Part shown: positions 9,837 through 18,922 of the stretch, in pieces
Layout of the letters: the number at the start of each line of letters is the position of its first letter
How positions within the stretch are numbered: position 1 is the first letter of the stretch
From: Tautonia plasticadhaerens
GTDB lineage: Bacteria > Planctomycetota > Planctomycetia > Isosphaerales > Isosphaeraceae
Length of the DNA: 64,000 nt
Direction of reading: 5' to 3'
Assembly: GCF_007752535.1 (NCBI RefSeq)
Contig: NZ_CP036426.1
Location: forward strand, 806,001-870,000
Position numbers and translations under genes: made by a program
The notes under the pieces: generated by a model
What the model was told of the DNA's origin: nothing
The model's database searches: none
What the model saw: only the letters and a program-made list of their open reading frames with translations

Positions 9837-9935
9837 TCGGATCGGATCGGCCCTCGCCCCCCGGCCTCGTCGACTCCGACCTGATGACCGGCGGGGCCCC
9901 AGGATCAACGAGATCGGTCGGTCGGGCCTCGGGGC

Positions 9936-11372
9936 TCAGCGCCTCGGCAGCCGGAACAGGACGACGGCCCAGGTGACGGCCAGGGCGGCCAGCCCGGCGA
10001 CGCCCCACCATTCCGCCCTCCGGATGATCCCCGCCCAGAGCCCCAGGCAGGCCGCCCCGGCGACCGCCCCCACCGCGATCGCCGCCCTGACGTGGCGGCG
10101 GTCCTCCTGCCGGGAACGGTCGGACCAGGCCGTCGCGACGTGGTCGGCGAGGATCCGGCCCCGAGGCCCCCGGAGCAAGCCGGCGGCGAAGGCCCGCTCG
10201 TCCTTCCCCGGGCCGGTGGCCACGAAGTAGCAGCCCCGGAAGAGGACCGGCTCCCCGCCCCGGTGCGTGGCGAGCACCGACTCCATCACGGCGCAGAACG
10301 CCTTGCGGCGTCGGAGGAACTCGTAATCGAGCGTGATCAAGTGCTCGTTGCCGCTCGCGTCGAGCGGGTCGGCGGCCAGCAGGTTGAGGATCCATTCGTG
10401 GAACCATCCAGACATCCAGATCATCGCCTTCCTCGCCAGGTCCCCGCTGAAGGGCTCCGAGCTGGGCACCGCGAAGCCGACCCGCTGGCCGAGCACCTGC
10501 GGCGTGCCGGTCGCCGCCATCCGGGCGACGAACTCGGTGAAGCCGGGCAGGTGCTCCATCGCCGTGAAGAGCAGGAAGACCGGGCATCGCAGCCCCAGGG
10601 ACCGGCGGACCGCCCTCAGGTCGTCCCGGGCGGCGGTGGCGTCGGCGGTCGACTCGGGGCGGTCGACCCAGGGCATGGGCACGGCGATCGTCACGCCGCG
10701 GACCGGCGGGGCGTCCGGCCTCAGCTCCCGGAGCCCCCGGCAGACCGCCCCCAGCCGGCCCGACGCCGCGGCATCGCCCTGGCCGAACCCCGAGGCGCCG
10801 ACGCAGCTCAGGAGCACCCCGTCCGAGGTGGCGAAGGCCCGGAGCGGCGATGGCCCGTCGGGGACCGTGGCGAAGACCTGGATCCCCGCCGTCTCGATCA
10901 GGGATCGCACTTCGTCCTCGTCCGGGGCGAGGAGGAGGTAATATGTCTGATCCTCGGGGACGATCCCCGCGTGCTCCAGCCTGATGGCGATCTCCCCCCA
11001 GGCGGCTTCCACGTCCGGGTACCGCTCCTCCGTCGCCGGGCCCGAGGCCCCGCCGGGTCGCCGGGAGAGCCGGACGAAGGCGACGGCCGACGCGATCGCC
11101 CCGATCAGCAGCAGGGCCATCCAGACCCAGTACCCGCCGACGAATTCCCGGGGCAGCCTCGTCGACGGCCCCCAGCCCGACGGCGGTCGCCTCCACTGGA
11201 GCACCGCGGCCAGCGCCAGCAGCCCCAGGATCGCCGGGATGATCAGGAACTGGCCCAGCCGGATGACATACGACCGGAGCTTCGGGAAGGCCAGCGCCGA
11301 CAGGATCATGGCGCTCAGCACCCCGACGATCCCGGCGAGCCATTTCGAGAACAGGAGCTCGGGTAGGTTCAT
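9936..11372 (-). CDS. short TssM/IcmF-like membrane protein lacking Walker A
   Basis: 478 residues against roughly 1100-1200 for normal TssM. Three hydrophobic segments lie at about 11-29, 36-60 and 79-103, a soluble domain at about 105-425, and two more hydrophobic segments at about 428-449 and 455-473. The soluble domain follows the TssM cytoplasmic pattern: YYLLLAPDEDEVRSL at 144-158 sits where TssM has YLLxGPPGxGKTT, and CPVFLLFTAMEHLPGFTEF at 263-281 matches the TssM VTKCDLxxGFxEFF block. The P-loop is therefore gone and no periplasmic domain follows. It is third in the reverse unit tssK-tssL-this gene, the usual TssM position. Remote TssM assignment is inference from pattern and context. 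Confidence 0.72.
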   Translation of the reverse strand: MNLPELLFSKWLAGIVGVLSAMILSALAFPKLRSYVIRLGQFLIIPAILGLLALAAVLQWRRPPSGWGPSTRLPREFVGGYWVWMALLLIGAIASAVAFVRLSRRPGGASGPATEERYPDVEAAWGEIAIRLEHAGIVPEDQTYYLLLAPDEDEVRSLIETAGIQVFATVPDGPSPLRAFATSDGVLLSCVGASGFGQGDAAASGRLGAVCRGLRELRPDAPPVRGVTIAVPMPWVDRPESTADATAARDDLRAVRRSLGLRCPVFLLFTAMEHLPGFTEFVARMAATGTPQVLGQRVGFAVPSSEPFSGDLARKAMIWMSGWFHEWILNLLAADPLDASGNEHLITLDYEFLRRRKAFCAVMESVLATHRGGEPVLFRGCYFVATGPGKDERAFAAGLLRGPRGRILADHVATAWSDRSRQEDRRHVRAAIAVGAVAGAACLGLWAGIIRRAEWWGVAGLAALAVTWAVVLFRLPRR

Positions 11373-11426
11373 GGACGGATCGCGGACGGAAAGGGGGAGG
11401 GCCCGACGACGACACTCGGGCGGGGC

Positions 11427-12065
11427 TCAGGACCCCATGATCCCGGTGGCCGCGAGGTAACCGGCCAGGCTCACCAGCAGGGAGGCCGAGGCGAGCACCG
11501 AGACCGTCAGCAGGATCGACGGTCCCGGCAGCGGCTGCAAGGGGCCTTCGTCCCCCGCCCTGGGGACCTCGGGCAGGAAATGGTCCGGGTTGCGGGCCGA
11601 CTCGGCGATCCGGTGATAGGCCCGCTCGGCCCAGGCCTGGAGTTCCCGGGGAGCGTGCCCGTGCTGGCCCCGGAAGCCCAGGGCGACGCAGAGGAAATAC
11701 GTCTCCAGCGCGTCGGCGTTGGACTTCGCCTCGGCCTCCCGGGACATCTCGTAGAACCGCTCGCCCCCGAGCCGCTCCCGGTAGAAGTCCCATTCCAAAA
11801 TGTGGTTCCGCCAGTCCGAGGCGTGGGACCAGCCGGAATTGATCAGGACCTCGTCGACCCAGTAGATCAGCGCGTGCCGGGCCAGCGGGAAGGCGTCGGC
11901 GGTCTCACGAGCGGAGTCGGCCCGCTGGCCGGCCGAGTCGAGCAGCGCGAGCAGCTCGGCCCGCTCGGCCTCCAGGCCCGGGTGGTCGCCCTGGGCCACG
12001 CGACGCTGGAATTCCAGGACGTGCTGGATGATCGGGCCGATGACTCGGGCGAAGGCGTCGGTCAT
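11427..12065 (-). CDS. tssL: T6SS membrane protein TssL (DotU family)
   Basis: 212 residues, the normal short TssL size. The cytoplasmic hook-like domain carries ARHALIYWVDEVLINSGW (about 63-80), WDFYRERLGGERFYE and LETYFLCVALGFRGQHG, all DotU landmarks. One C-terminal membrane segment spans about 184-205; there is no peptidoglycan-binding extension. TssL pairs with TssM in the inner-membrane complex and contacts TssK. It starts 12 bases after the tssK stop and is followed 54 bases later by the short TssM-like gene. Confidence 0.93.
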   Translation of the reverse strand: MTDAFARVIGPIIQHVLEFQRRVAQGDHPGLEAERAELLALLDSAGQRADSARETADAFPLARHALIYWVDEVLINSGWSHASDWRNHILEWDFYRERLGGERFYEMSREAEAKSNADALETYFLCVALGFRGQHGHAPRELQAWAERAYHRIAESARNPDHFLPEVPRAGDEGPLQPLPGPSILLTVSVLASASLLVSLAGYLAATGIMGS

Positions 12066-12077
12066 GATCGACTCGGC

Positions 12078-13472
12078 TCAGACCACGAAGAGGGCGAACT
12101 GCAGGTTCGTGGTCCGCTCGGACCCCGGCATCGCCAGCGAGAGGATGCGGTCGCTCTGGAACGTCGCCTGGGCCATGTTCATGCGGATGCCCAGCGTGTT
12201 CGACTCGGAGACGTCCCGCCAGGCGGCCGCCTCCCGGTTGATCTGGAAGTAGAGCAGCCCCGCGCTCGCCGGCAGGGCCCTGGGGGGCCGTCCCACCGGC
12301 TCGACTCGCAGGCCCTGCACCCGCTGCCGGTAGTAGTGCTCGACCTTCGCCCCGCTGCCCAGCTTCATGTCCAGCTTGTCCATCAGTTCCAGGCAGGCCT
12401 GCTGGCTCAGCTCGGTCTCGACCCCCAGGTACAGCGCCTTGTCCGCGTTGGTCCAGCCGGGGTCGAGGCTGACCTCCAGCCGCTCCCCGGCCCGCTCGAA
12501 GTATCGCTTGTGGAAGGGGGCGCGGGGGAAGCTCTTCATCGCCTGGTCGATGTAGCTCATGACCGTGCGGAAGGGCATGCCCGGGGCGTCGTGGTCGTAC
12601 CCGGGCATGTTGGGGGGGCGCCGGGCGTCGGTGAAGATGGCGAGCTGGCCGGCCGTCCGGCAGAGTTCCGCGTAGAGCATCAGCGGGTGCAGCCCCCGGA
12701 GGTAGCCGATCGACTCCAGGTGCGAGAACACCCCGTTGAGGGTCGCCAGCTTCAGCAAGGTCTCGGCATCGCCGGGGACCTGGCTCTCGAAGGTCACGCC
12801 CCGGTCGGCCACGAGCCCGGCGAGCTGCTCGATCGTCGCCCCCACCTGGTAGTGCAACGCCTGGAGCCTCCTCCAGAGCGGCGGCCAGCCGTCGACGGCC
12901 AGCAGGGGGGGGACGAACGTCAGATCCAGTTGCGGGGGGGCCTCGGTGTGGGACGACCGCACCACCCGGCCCAGGGGCAGCACCTCGTAGCCGGTCTGGT
13001 CCTGCCCGGAGATCAGCAGGCGGGCCCGGAGGCGTCGGACGTCGATCGGCTGCTCGTCGGCGCCGGTGTTCTCGTCCTCGTACTCGACCGTGTCGACCCA
13101 GTATCGGGGGCCGTCGGCCGTGGGCCTCGCCTCGACATTGGCCCTTCCGCGTTGCAAGGCGGGAATCGCCAGATAAAGCGTCGCCTCGCCCGTCGCAGTG
13201 AGGACCGGCTTCAGATCGACCGGATCGAGGTCGGCGTCGTGGGGGATGACCACCCGGGTGCCGTCCCGGAACCGGGCCTCGCAGGAGCGGAGCACGGCCA
13301 GGAAGTTGCCGATCGCGTCCCGGTCCAGGTCGATGGAGCGGAAGCCCCAGCCGAAGGGGTGGAACCACTCCTCCGAGGCCCGCAGGTCGGCGCGGGCCTG
13401 CCGCTCGGCCGCCTGGAAGTGCTGGGGCCGGAGGAACATCCCCTCGTGCCAGTAGACCATTCGTCCCGGCAT
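12078..13472 (-). CDS. tssK: T6SS baseplate protein TssK
   Basis: 464 residues beginning MPGRMVYWHEGMFLRPQHFQ, the signature TssK (ImpJ/VasE) N-terminus, with FGWGFRSIDLD soon after. A longer in-frame start at 13538 adds 22 residues without family character, so the ATG at 13472 is preferred; GGAGCGGA lies just upstream. The C-terminal end with IRMNMAQATFQSDRIL and TTNLQFALFVV is the receptor-binding part. TssK links the baseplate to the TssL/TssM membrane complex. First gene of the reverse unit tssK-tssL-tssM-like. Confidence 0.94.
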   Translation of the reverse strand: MPGRMVYWHEGMFLRPQHFQAAERQARADLRASEEWFHPFGWGFRSIDLDRDAIGNFLAVLRSCEARFRDGTRVVIPHDADLDPVDLKPVLTATGEATLYLAIPALQRGRANVEARPTADGPRYWVDTVEYEDENTGADEQPIDVRRLRARLLISGQDQTGYEVLPLGRVVRSSHTEAPPQLDLTFVPPLLAVDGWPPLWRRLQALHYQVGATIEQLAGLVADRGVTFESQVPGDAETLLKLATLNGVFSHLESIGYLRGLHPLMLYAELCRTAGQLAIFTDARRPPNMPGYDHDAPGMPFRTVMSYIDQAMKSFPRAPFHKRYFERAGERLEVSLDPGWTNADKALYLGVETELSQQACLELMDKLDMKLGSGAKVEHYYRQRVQGLRVEPVGRPPRALPASAGLLYFQINREAAAWRDVSESNTLGIRMNMAQATFQSDRILSLAMPGSERTTNLQFALFVV

Positions 13473-13768
13473 CGTCCGCTCCGCTCCGAGCCGCCCCGGG
13501 GCGTCGTCCGCCGAACCCCGTACCGATATGTCGGACAAACCACAGGATATCCGACGAACACGATGACATGAAGGACCGGCTTTCCGGAGCCGGGATTCCC
13601 CCCGCAGGGTCCCCGAGGCCGGTTTTCCTTTGCGGGCCCCGCCGCCGCGCCCCTAGGATGAATCCGGAGGCTTGCCCGATCGACGAGTCCCCGAGGTCTT
13701 CCGACCCGGGGCCCGGGCCGATCCGGGGAGTCGACTCCGACCGAGGTCGCCGAAGCCCGAGGTGCCCG

Positions 13769-16700
13769 ATGGCCAACACCCTGTCGCCCCCCGGTCGCCG
13801 TCCCTCCGCCCGACGCTCGAAGGTCGACCGTTCCCGCCGGATCCTCTCCGGATCGGCCGCCTCGGCCGCCACCCTGCTCCTGCTCTGGCTCCTCGCGGCC
13901 GCCTTGCTGGACCGGCACCGGGGCGGGGGGGCGGGGCTGGCCCTGGTGGTCGACGCCCCCGACTCGGTCGTCGACGTGCTGCCGACGATCGTCGCCGACG
14001 CCGGGCTCGTCTCCGGGGCGGTCGGCCTGACCGAGGGGAACGCATCGTCCGATGCGGGCGACCTGATCCGACGACTGGAGTCGATCCCGGGGGACGCCTC
14101 CTCGCCGAAGGTCGTCTTCTTGTCCGCCGTCGGCCTCTCCACGCCTGACGCCGATCGGGGGAGCGAGCCGTTCTTCCTCCCCCCGGGAGGCGACCCGGAC
14201 GACCCGGCCTCGCTCGTCCCGGCCCGGGAGGTGATCGCCGCGTTGACCGACCCGGACCGCAATTCGGGCCCGACCCTGCTGATCCTCGACGCCTCCCAGG
14301 TCGACAGCGATCGGGGCACCGGCATCTTCGCCAATAGCTTCCTCCACCGCCTGGAAGACCTGATCGACGACGACGGCAACCTGCTGGTCCTGACCTCCTG
14401 CGCCCCCGGCCAGGTCAGCTGGACGGCGGACCCCCACGGCCGTTCGGTCTTCGCCGACTGCGTCGCCCGCAGCGACGCCTGGGGCCGGGGCTACGCCTCG
14501 GATCTCCACAGGGACGTCTCGTCCCGGGTCGCCGCCTGGGCCCGGCTGCATCGCGACGCCATCCAGACCCCGATCCTGCTCGGCAACGCCCGTCGCAATG
14601 ATTTCGGGCTCCCCCCGCTCCGCGAGGTCCCTCCCGATCCGTCCCTGCCGGAGGTGCCCGACGAGCTGAGGGGGCGGCTCCGTGCCGCCTGGGAAGCCCA
14701 CCTCAAGCTCGGCGAGTCCCTTCCCTATCGCATCTCCCCCGTGCGATGGCGGCAGTGCCGAGACGGCCTGTTGAGGGCCGATCGGCTCGTCCGGGCCGGG
14801 CGGGTCGCCGAGGCCGGGACCGCCCTGGACCGGGTCGAGGCCATCGCCGCCGCGCTCGGACGGCGACTGGAGGAGACGCCCCCGGGGCCGCTCCCCTCGT
14901 TCGCGATGCGGATCGCCCTGGCGCCCCCCGGTCGCCAGGAGGCGGTCGAACGGCAATGGGAGGAGGCGGCGCAGGTCATCCGGACCTCCTTCCGGGACGA
15001 ACCGCCCCCCTCGACGGCCACCCCCGGTCCCTCGACGCCCGCCTCCCCGGCCGCGACCGGGCCGGCGACCGACTCGCCCGGGGGAGGCGAACCCGCCGAG
15101 GCCGTCGCCGTCGCCGACCGGCCCGGGGCCGCTTCGGCCGCCGGGCCGGGATCGATTTCCGACCTGCCCCCCAGCGCCGAGGGGCTGCTGGCCGCCCGAT
15201 ACGCCCAGTTCGTCGCGATGGGGGGCGAGGCGGACGACCTCCGCCCGATCCGCCGGGAGCGCCTGCTCCAGGCGTTCGACGTGGCCATCGCGGCCGAGCG
15301 GGTCGCCGCCTCCGACGGCCGGCTCCTGCCCTGGATCGGGCCGATCCTCGCCGAGGGCGATCGCCGGAGGCTCGAAGGCCAGGACCTCCTCTTCGCCTCC
15401 GACCCCGAGACGATCCGATCGGCCCGGGGGCCGCTCGACGAGGCGAAGGCCCGGTACGACGAGGCGGCCGCCCTGGCAGGGCCCCTGTCCGAGGCGATCG
15501 GGCTGCTCCAGCGGCTCGCCGACGAACTCCCCTATTACGGCGAGTGGGAGGCCTCCGACCCCTCCTCCTCGAGGCGAGTCGACGCGCTGCTAGCCCGAGC
15601 CGCCGAGCTGGCCGCCCTCGTCGGCTCCCCCCCCCCCGGCTGGAACGCCGGCGTGATCTCCGGGGGCACCGGCGCCACGCTCGAACGGGTCCGACAGCTC
15701 GTGAGGGCCGTCCGAGGGGAATACGACGCGCTGACCCGGGCCTTCCGCGCCCTGGTCGACCGCTCGGCCCGGCCGGGATCCTCGACCCCCTGGCGACGCC
15801 TCGACGCGATGCTCCGCGTGCCGACCATCCCCGTCGGGCCCCGGATGGCCCTGGTCGACGCCTCGCTCGCCGTCGATCGGCCGACCCTGCCCGCCCCGGA
15901 GGATTACGGCCGGTCCCCCGCCGACGCCGCGCCCGAGGCCTCCTTCTGGGACCGGGCGATCGGGCTGGCCCGACTGGAGCTGGGCCTGCTCCGCCTTTCG
16001 GGGATCGCTGTCGACGACCTCCGGGGCGACCTCGAACGGGCCGAGGCCTGGGCCAATTCCCCCGACCGCGCCTTCGACGCCATGGACGCCCTCTCCCTTG
16101 CGGTCCGGCGACACCGGGACGCGCTGCTCGATCGGAAGCGGCCCGGCGACGGCGAGCCGGTCGACCCCGGCCCGGAGCTGCTCCGGGCCGACTGGCTCGC
16201 CCGGACCCTGCCCGCCGCGACCCTGCAACGGCGATTCGACCCCGAGGACGGCCCCAGCGACCACCGATCGGCCCGGGACCGCGTCGACCACCTGGCCTGG
16301 CAGGCCCGACGACTCGCCGACGACCTGGCCCTCGACCTGGCCGGCGAGGCGCTCGACGCGGCCGGCCCCCTGGAGCGGGGGCCCTCCCGGCTGGCCGACG
16401 ACCGGGCCGCCATCGACGGGCTCCGATCCCTCGCCCTCCGGGTCGAGAACCGGGACGCCGGCACCGAGCCGGGCCGCACGGCCGTCGGCCTGACCGTCTC
16501 CGGCGGCGACGGGCTGCCCGAGGGGAAGGCGGTCGTCGTGCTCAAGCACGACCCCTCCGGCAGCCTCCGGGCCCGGCCCGGCGACGAGCCCTTCCTCGAC
16601 GTGCCGGTCACCGGCTCGGCCGGCCGGAGCGTCGAGATCGACTTCGCCGAGGCGACCGACGCCACCCCGACCGTCTACTATCGCGGACTCCGGTTCGAGG

Positions 16701-17503
16701 GGCGACCCGTCGCCATCCCCGACGTCGAGCAGGTCTCCCTGGCCATCCGCCAGCGCTTCGGCTTCGCCGTCGACCGCAACGGCGCCGAGATCACGGTCCG
16801 GGGCCGGAGGATCGAAGTCCGGGACCAGTTCCTCGAACACCCCGACAAGGGCTTCCTCCACCCCAACAGCCGGCTCGACTACCGCCTGGAGTTGACCAAC
16901 CGGACCCCGGACCCCATGTCGGTGATCGTCTCCCGCCAATGGCAGGACGGCCCGAGCAAGGAAGCCCGGGTGGAACTCTCCCCCGGGGAGACGCTCCCCG
17001 AGGCGGTGGCCGACAGCATCTTCTCCAACCTCGACTTCGGTCCCAAGCAGCCGACGGGGACCCTCACCGTCCAGGTCCGGGAGGTGGGCGGGCTCGGCCG
17101 GACCCTCTGCAAGCCCAGGAGGGTCGACTTCCGGGTCCTGAAGCCCGAGGAATACATCGCCGACCCCGTGCCCCACTTCCAGTTCAAGGGGGGGCAGTAT
17201 GCCCGGGTCGGATTGCTGGTGACGCACCTCGACACCGACCCGACGACCGTCCCGGCGCAGGTCACCCTGGCCATCCAGCCGCTGCTCTCCGTCGACCAGG
17301 TCCAGGCCCCCCTCTGGATCGAGCGCGGCTCGACCGCGATGTATATCTACTCGATCGTCAGGCCCGACGTCGAGTCGTTGAAATTCGAGCTGACGATCGA
17401 CGGCGTCACCGACGAGCGGTTCATCAAGGAGTACACGATCCAGAAGTTGAAGGAGGCCCCCCCCGCCCCCCCGATCGACGACCCGAGGTTCCCCCGACCC
17501 TGA
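13769..17503 (+). CDS. membrane-anchored pseudo-caspase in T6SS locus
   Basis: 1244 residues from the ATG at 13769 (GAGG upstream); the frame is open back to 13568 but that extension looks non-coding. A basic N-terminus (RRSKVDRSRR) precedes one membrane segment at about 25-47, predicting N-in with about 1200 residues outside the cytoplasm. Residues 55-240 follow the caspase-like fold of C14/C13 proteins: PKVVFLSAVGLS at 113-124 where the catalytic His loop should be, PTLLILDASQVDS at 168-180 where LDACHSG is usual, then LLVLTSCAPGQVSW at 205-218 and HGRSVFADCV. Both catalytic residues are missing. A helical middle (about 250-860) with a Pro/Ala/Thr linker near 410-465 and a beta-rich C-terminus follow. 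Divergent from tssK. Function unknown. Confidence 0.75.
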   Translation: MANTLSPPGRRPSARRSKVDRSRRILSGSAASAATLLLLWLLAAALLDRHRGGGAGLALVVDAPDSVVDVLPTIVADAGLVSGAVGLTEGNASSDAGDLIRRLESIPGDASSPKVVFLSAVGLSTPDADRGSEPFFLPPGGDPDDPASLVPAREVIAALTDPDRNSGPTLLILDASQVDSDRGTGIFANSFLHRLEDLIDDDGNLLVLTSCAPGQVSWTADPHGRSVFADCVARSDAWGRGYASDLHRDVSSRVAAWARLHRDAIQTPILLGNARRNDFGLPPLREVPPDPSLPEVPDELRGRLRAAWEAHLKLGESLPYRISPVRWRQCRDGLLRADRLVRAGRVAEAGTALDRVEAIAAALGRRLEETPPGPLPSFAMRIALAPPGRQEAVERQWEEAAQVIRTSFRDEPPPSTATPGPSTPASPAATGPATDSPGGGEPAEAVAVADRPGAASAAGPGSISDLPPSAEGLLAARYAQFVAMGGEADDLRPIRRERLLQAFDVAIAAERVAASDGRLLPWIGPILAEGDRRRLEGQDLLFASDPETIRSARGPLDEAKARYDEAAALAGPLSEAIGLLQRLADELPYYGEWEASDPSSSRRVDALLARAAELAALVGSPPPGWNAGVISGGTGATLERVRQLVRAVRGEYDALTRAFRALVDRSARPGSSTPWRRLDAMLRVPTIPVGPRMALVDASLAVDRPTLPAPEDYGRSPADAAPEASFWDRAIGLARLELGLLRLSGIAVDDLRGDLERAEAWANSPDRAFDAMDALSLAVRRHRDALLDRKRPGDGEPVDPGPELLRADWLARTLPAATLQRRFDPEDGPSDHRSARDRVDHLAWQARRLADDLALDLAGEALDAAGPLERGPSRLADDRAAIDGLRSLALRVENRDAGTEPGRTAVGLTVSGGDGLPEGKAVVVLKHDPSGSLRARPGDEPFLDVPVTGSAGRSVEIDFAEATDATPTVYYRGLRFEGRPVAIPDVEQVSLAIRQRFGFAVDRNGAEITVRGRRIEVRDQFLEHPDKGFLHPNSRLDYRLELTNRTPDPMSVIVSRQWQDGPSKEARVELSPGETLPEAVADSIFSNLDFGPKQPTGTLTVQVREVGGLGRTLCKPRRVDFRVLKPEEYIADPVPHFQFKGGQYARVGLLVTHLDTDPTTVPAQVTLAIQPLLSVDQVQAPLWIERGSTAMYIYSIVRPDVESLKFELTIDGVTDERFIKEYTIQKLKEAPPAPPIDDPRFPRP

Positions 17504-17815
17504 TCCCCCGCACGAGCCTCCCCGCACGCAGGGGGGCGGCCTCGGCCACCCGGCGGCGGCGGGGTCGCCGGGGCCATGCCGTAGACGGGTGGGCCTCGCG
17601 GCGGCGCACCGGGGCCGACCCGGGGGAGGACCCGGCCGTCCGAGGGCCGAGGGTCGTCCACCAAGTCGGGGCGGGGCGAGGGATGCGGACCCCGACCCGG
17701 CGGGCCCGGGGCGGCATCGCCCGGCAGTCCGGCAACGGCCGGGGCCCTCGGGTTGCTCTCCGGACCGAACGGCCGGCCATGGGCACGGCCCCGGGGGCGT
17801 GCCCATGGCCGACGA
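17504..17815. other. intergenic region between convergent genes
   Basis: 312 bases between the convergent pseudo-caspase and PAAR genes. Apart from the strong palindrome at 17775-17810 I see no gene, repeat or site; the open frames crossing it are low-complexity Arg/Gly/Pro. Confidence 0.6.
17775..17810. terminator. perfect 13-bp hairpin, possible bidirectional terminator
   Basis: GGCCATGGGCACG (17775-17787) and CGTGCCCATGGCC (17798-17810) are exact inverted complements around a 10-base G/C loop. The hairpin ends 5 bases past the PAAR stop codon and lies in the convergent gap, a fitting place for transcription from both sides to end. There is no T-tract on either side. Confidence 0.5.
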
Positions 17816-18106
17816 TCAGCCGATCAGCACCGTGGGCATCCCCATGACGATCACCCCGCCGTGAACGGTCATGTCCCCCATGCGGGCCGCGGGCATGCCG
17901 TTGATGAGCACGGTGAAACTGCCCAGGACGATCACGTCGGGCGGCCCGACGCAGACGGCCATGTCGGTGACGCGGGCCGCCGGCAGGCCGCCGATGAGCG
18001 TCGTGATGCCCCCGGGGGGCAGGATCGGGCCGCCGACGTGGGGCACCACGCCGGTGACCATCGGGCAGACGTGCATGTCGGTGATCCGGGCGGCGGGCAT
18101 TCCCAT
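17816..18106 (-). CDS. PAAR-repeat T6SS spike-tip protein
   Basis: 96 residues, the size of a PAAR-only protein. MPAARITDMHVCPMV at the start, LPAARVTDMAVCVGPPDVI in the middle and MPAARMGDMTVHGG near the end are the repeating PAAR motifs, with His/Cys positions suited to the metal site at the cone tip. No toxin or transthyretin-like extension is fused. It follows the DUF6931-like gene by 4 bases and vgrG precedes both, so the three form one unit encoding the puncturing tip. Confidence 0.93.
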   Translation of the reverse strand: MGMPAARITDMHVCPMVTGVVPHVGGPILPPGGITTLIGGLPAARVTDMAVCVGPPDVIVLGSFTVLINGMPAARMGDMTVHGGVIVMGMPTVLIG

Positions 18107-18110
18107 GAGC

Positions 18111-18887
18111 TTACTCCCATTCGTCCCACCGCCTCGTCCGGGGCGGGGCGGGGGAGGGCGGTCGGGGTGCGGGATCGGGGCTTTGGCGCGGGTTCGGGAC
18201 CGGAGGCCGCGTCGATTCCTCCCCCCAGCGGTCTTCGCGAGCCGAGGGCGGGGCGGGGCGGGGCGACACCGGGGCGGGCTGCCCCGCCGGGAGGGCGATC
18301 GGGGGCGGTCGGTCCGCGCCGTCGGCGACCGAGAACCCCAGGGCGAGGAACGCCCGGTACTTCTCGGGGGCCTTCTCCGGCTCGGATCGGACGGCGCAGA
18401 GCATCACGGCGCCGGCGACGACGTGGGCGGTCAGGTGCGGCGCGGGGGGCACGTCGGGCACATTCGGTGGGGCGATGCTTCCGCCGCCGAAGAAGGCCCC
18501 CATCGCGGCGCAACCGGCCGGGGCCTCCATCCCGGAGGCCTCCGCGGCGGCGTGGGCCGCCCGGCGATGCTCCTCGATCGGGTCGGCCGCCCAGCGCTCG
18601 GCCGCCTCCAGCGCCGAGAGGGCCTCAGGCGGCTCATCACCGGTGAGGGATTCCCGGCAGCACCGGCATGCCCACCAGACCGCCTCCCGGCGGGGCAAGG
18701 CGAGCGCCAGCAACTTGACCGCCTCGGGGAAGTGGCCGTCCCCGGCCAGCCCTCCGACCAGGACGCGGGGCGATTGGTCCGCCATCGCGTCGGCGAAGGC
18801 CTTCGACTCGGCGCTCGGCGAGGCGAGCGCGAGCAACTCGGCGGAGGCCGACGGATCGTCGAGCCGGTGAGTGGCGTCGTCCATCAT
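18111..18887 (-). CDS. DUF6931-like protein between VgrG and PAAR genes
   Basis: 258 residues, soluble. The ordered part (about 1-185) resembles the T6SS-linked DUF6931 family as I remember it: REAVWWACRCCRESL at about 67-81, AAERWAADPIEEHRRAAHAA, GCAAMGAFFGGGSIAPP and a late PPAPHLTAHVVAGAVML block. The C-terminal 65 residues are Pro/Arg-rich and probably disordered. Family function is not known to me. Its place between vgrG (35 bases upstream) and the PAAR gene (4 bases downstream) suggests an adaptor or chaperone for spike loading, which is inference. The start could be either of the two leading Met codons. Confidence 0.72.
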   Translation of the reverse strand: MMDDATHRLDDPSASAELLALASPSAESKAFADAMADQSPRVLVGGLAGDGHFPEAVKLLALALPRREAVWWACRCCRESLTGDEPPEALSALEAAERWAADPIEEHRRAAHAAAEASGMEAPAGCAAMGAFFGGGSIAPPNVPDVPPAPHLTAHVVAGAVMLCAVRSEPEKAPEKYRAFLALGFSVADGADRPPPIALPAGQPAPVSPRPAPPSAREDRWGEESTRPPVPNPRQSPDPAPRPPSPAPPRTRRWDEWE

Positions 18888-18922
18888 CGGACCTTTCGGG
18901 GCGGCCGGCGTACGGGGCCGGG

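Noticed and set aside
9836-9860. Short GATCG tandem after the FHA gene
   Set aside because: Only three or four copies of a pentamer that is common in this genome's spacers.
14746-17847. 1033-codon alternative frame inside the pseudo-caspase gene
   Set aside because: Arg/Pro-dominated; it runs into the non-coding gap. The chosen frame has a membrane anchor and a caspase-like pattern.
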